A stretch of DNA of 7,047 bases from an uncultured Anaerolineae bacterium (GTDB lineage Bacteria; Chloroflexota; Anaerolineae; Anaerolineales; UBA4823). A program made the translations under genes and the position numbers. The DNA lies in assembly GCA_937129505.1 (NCBI GenBank), contig CAKZNJ010000252.1:1-7047 (forward strand). Reading direction: 5' to 3'. This document shows, one piece after another, positions 5,683-7,047 of the stretch. How positions within the stretch are numbered: position 1 is the stretch's first letter; each line of letters begins with the position of its first letter. A model generated the notes under the pieces. It saw only the letters and a program-made list of their open reading frames with translations, was not told where the DNA came from and did not search any database.

Positions 5683-7047
5683 GGAAATATCTGACCGAGC
5701 CAATCAAGTGGATCGACCTGCACGCCATTTACCCAAACTTCAAAGTGCAAATGCGGTCCCTGCGAACGTCCGGTAGAGCCAACCAAACCGATCAATTGGC
5801 CCGCTTTCACCTGCTCACCAGTTTGGACAAAGATCTCTTTCTGATGGTAATAACCGGTGTAAACACCCCAACCGTGGTCAATCATGGTTGCATTGCCACG
5901 CACCGTCAGTTCTCCCGTAAAGACCACCACGCCATCGGCAGGTGCGTAGATCTCTACCCCTTCTTTGCCGACAATATCCAACCCCGTATGAAAGTAATCA
6001 TACGTTCCGCCGTTGTAAGAGCGGCGATTACCAAAACGTGAAGACCAACAATCCCCGGAGGTTAGACAATACTCTTTCGAAAGGGGGGACGGGAAGACAA
6101 ACTCGCCCTGCCAATACCGCTGAGGGGTAAAGGCTTGGGCATAGGAAGCCCAAAGCTCATTCTCCGGCTCTGTTACCGTCGGATCAATTGTCTCCGGATC
6201 AACGGTTAGCGGGTTGTCATAGGGATAATCGACTTTTCCAACATTTACCATTTGCGAAAAAGAGGTTTGGACTTTATCGTCTGAGAGAACACTGATTTCT
6301 AGCGGATACAGTCCCGGCGTTGCCATGGCATGGACACCCACTAAAAGCACATAGGATTGGGGAGCTTCCTCGACAAGGGGGATATCCCGATCCATAAAGC
6401 GAGCTTGCAAGTCCATCCCAGCTTTTCCCTTTAATCGGATGACGGCTGTCTTGCCTTGTAAAAATCGTTGTGGTGAGATAAGAACCTCCTCAACGGGGCA
6501 CGAAAACCCTCCTAGATTCTGTTGCTGATCCGCCAAAATCAAGCGGTAAGGTTCGCCAGGAGACAGCGAGATGGTTTGTGTAAGTTGATTTTCCATGGCT
6601 AATTGCCAAGGGTTCGTCTGCGTGAGCATGGATACCTCTAGAGGGGAGAGGTTTTCAGGGATCAGCAGACAAGCTGAACTCTGGTCTGTTAACCGCTCCT
6701 CTGGCAGCACCAACGACGCACCCGCGTAGAACTCATTTGGCGTGACAATGTGATTGAGACGCATGATTAAATCTATGGGGAGCTGATATTTGCGGCTGAT
6801 CCAAGAAAGGTTCTCCCCAAAAGGTACGGTAAGAGTAGTCAGGCGACCGCTAAACCCCTGCACGGCCGGGATCGTCAATTCCATTCCCACCACTAAATGG
6901 TTGAGGTTTTGGAGATTGTTCACTGAAGCGAGCTCATTCACCGAAACGCGAAAGCGCTGGGCGATGCTCCATAACGAATCGCCTGCTTGTACAACATAGG
7001 TAGCTCCACCTGATGGATTTTGTGCCCAAACCAACAGCGAGGGGATG
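5679..7047 (-). CDS. Secreted LysM-LysM-M23 peptidase (5' end beyond window)
   Basis: M23 enzymes are zinc metallopeptidases that cut peptide cross-bridges of peptidoglycan; LysM domains bind its glycan. Numbering from a TTG at 7034, LysM domains lie at about 12-56 (YVVQAGDSLWSIAQRF) and 67-111. An unclassified beta-rich region of some 200 residues follows, then the M23 domain at about 345-445. Its zinc ligands and catalytic residues are all visible: His349 and Asp353 in HTGLD, His397 in YYHQKE, and HLH at 428-430 within GPHLHFEVWVNG. It is therefore predicted to be active. The TTG is unlikely to be the start: the frame is open to the edge and reads PSLLVWAQ, the end of a signal peptide with probable cleavage after VWA. 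The gene therefore continues past the window and only its first residues are missing. Role: cell-wall remodelling outside the membrane. Confidence 0.93.
   Translation of the reverse strand, partial: IPSLLVWAQNPSGGATYVVQAGDSLWSIAQRFRVSVNELASVNNLQNLNHLVVGMELTIPAVQGFSGRLTTLTVPFGENLSWISRKYQLPIDLIMRLNHIVTPNEFYAGASLVLPEERLTDQSSACLLIPENLSPLEVSMLTQTNPWQLAMENQLTQTISLSPGEPYRLILADQQQNLGGFSCPVEEVLISPQRFLQGKTAVIRLKGKAGMDLQARFMDRDIPLVEEAPQSYVLLVGVHAMATPGLYPLEISVLSDDKVQTSFSQMVNVGKVDYPYDNPLTVDPETIDPTVTEPENELWASYAQAFTPQRYWQGEFVFPSPLSKEYCLTSGDCWSSRFGNRRSYNGGTYDYFHTGLDIVGKEGVEIYAPADGVVVFTGELTVRGNATMIDHGWGVYTGYYHQKEIFVQTGEQVKAGQLIGLVGSTGRSQGPHLHFEVWVNGVQVDPLDWLGQIFP

Noticed and set aside
7032..7034. TTG at 7034 as the true start of the M23 peptidase
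   Set aside because: The frame stays open to the window edge and the residues PSLLVWAQ look like the end of a signal peptide, so the start lies outside the window.

Overview
The window appears to join DNA from two different bacteria at about position 800. Positions 1 to about 800 are very GC-rich. They carry, on the minus strand, the C-terminal part of a threonine synthase (thrC) and, 10 bp later, the N-terminal part of a molybdopterin molybdenumtransferase (moeA). The thrC-moeA order and the protein sequences resemble Burkholderiales-type betaproteobacteria. From about 800 to the end the DNA is close to balanced in base composition and the genes look like those of the Chloroflexota (Anaerolineae-type): a Lon with an acidic N-terminal extension, LysM-M23 envelope proteins and lineage-restricted hypothetical proteins. 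Both taxonomic assignments are judged from recall of sequence style, not from a search.

Layout from right to left, as the minus-strand genes are read. A secreted LysM-LysM-M23 peptidase (5679 to the window edge, cut inside its signal peptide) converges on a small plus-strand DUF2007-like protein (5356-5682), and their stop codons overlap by three bases. Divergently from the small gene runs a minus-strand series: a 527-residue unknown protein with winged-helix-like segments (3701-5284); a 144-residue unknown protein read from a TTG start behind an ideal Shine-Dalgarno (3256-3690); tRNA-Arg(UCU) only 5 bp further on (3178-3250); thiol peroxidase tpx (2584-3108); a small heat-shock protein of the Hsp20 family (2122-2547); and the protease lon (2085 down to about 802).

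The tpx-hsp20-lon series, with 36-bp gaps, reads as a stress and proteostasis unit: peroxide removal, holding of unfolded protein and ATP-dependent degradation. lon is broken exactly inside its Walker A motif (GPPGV, expected to continue GKT), where thrC sequence takes over in another frame. The simplest explanation is a chimeric assembly or clone join rather than biology. No CRISPR array, insertion sequence, rRNA or phage element was seen, and there is no gene-free stretch longer than about 75 bp. The most plausibly undescribed content is the co-translated pair of unknown winged-helix-like genes at 3256-5284.
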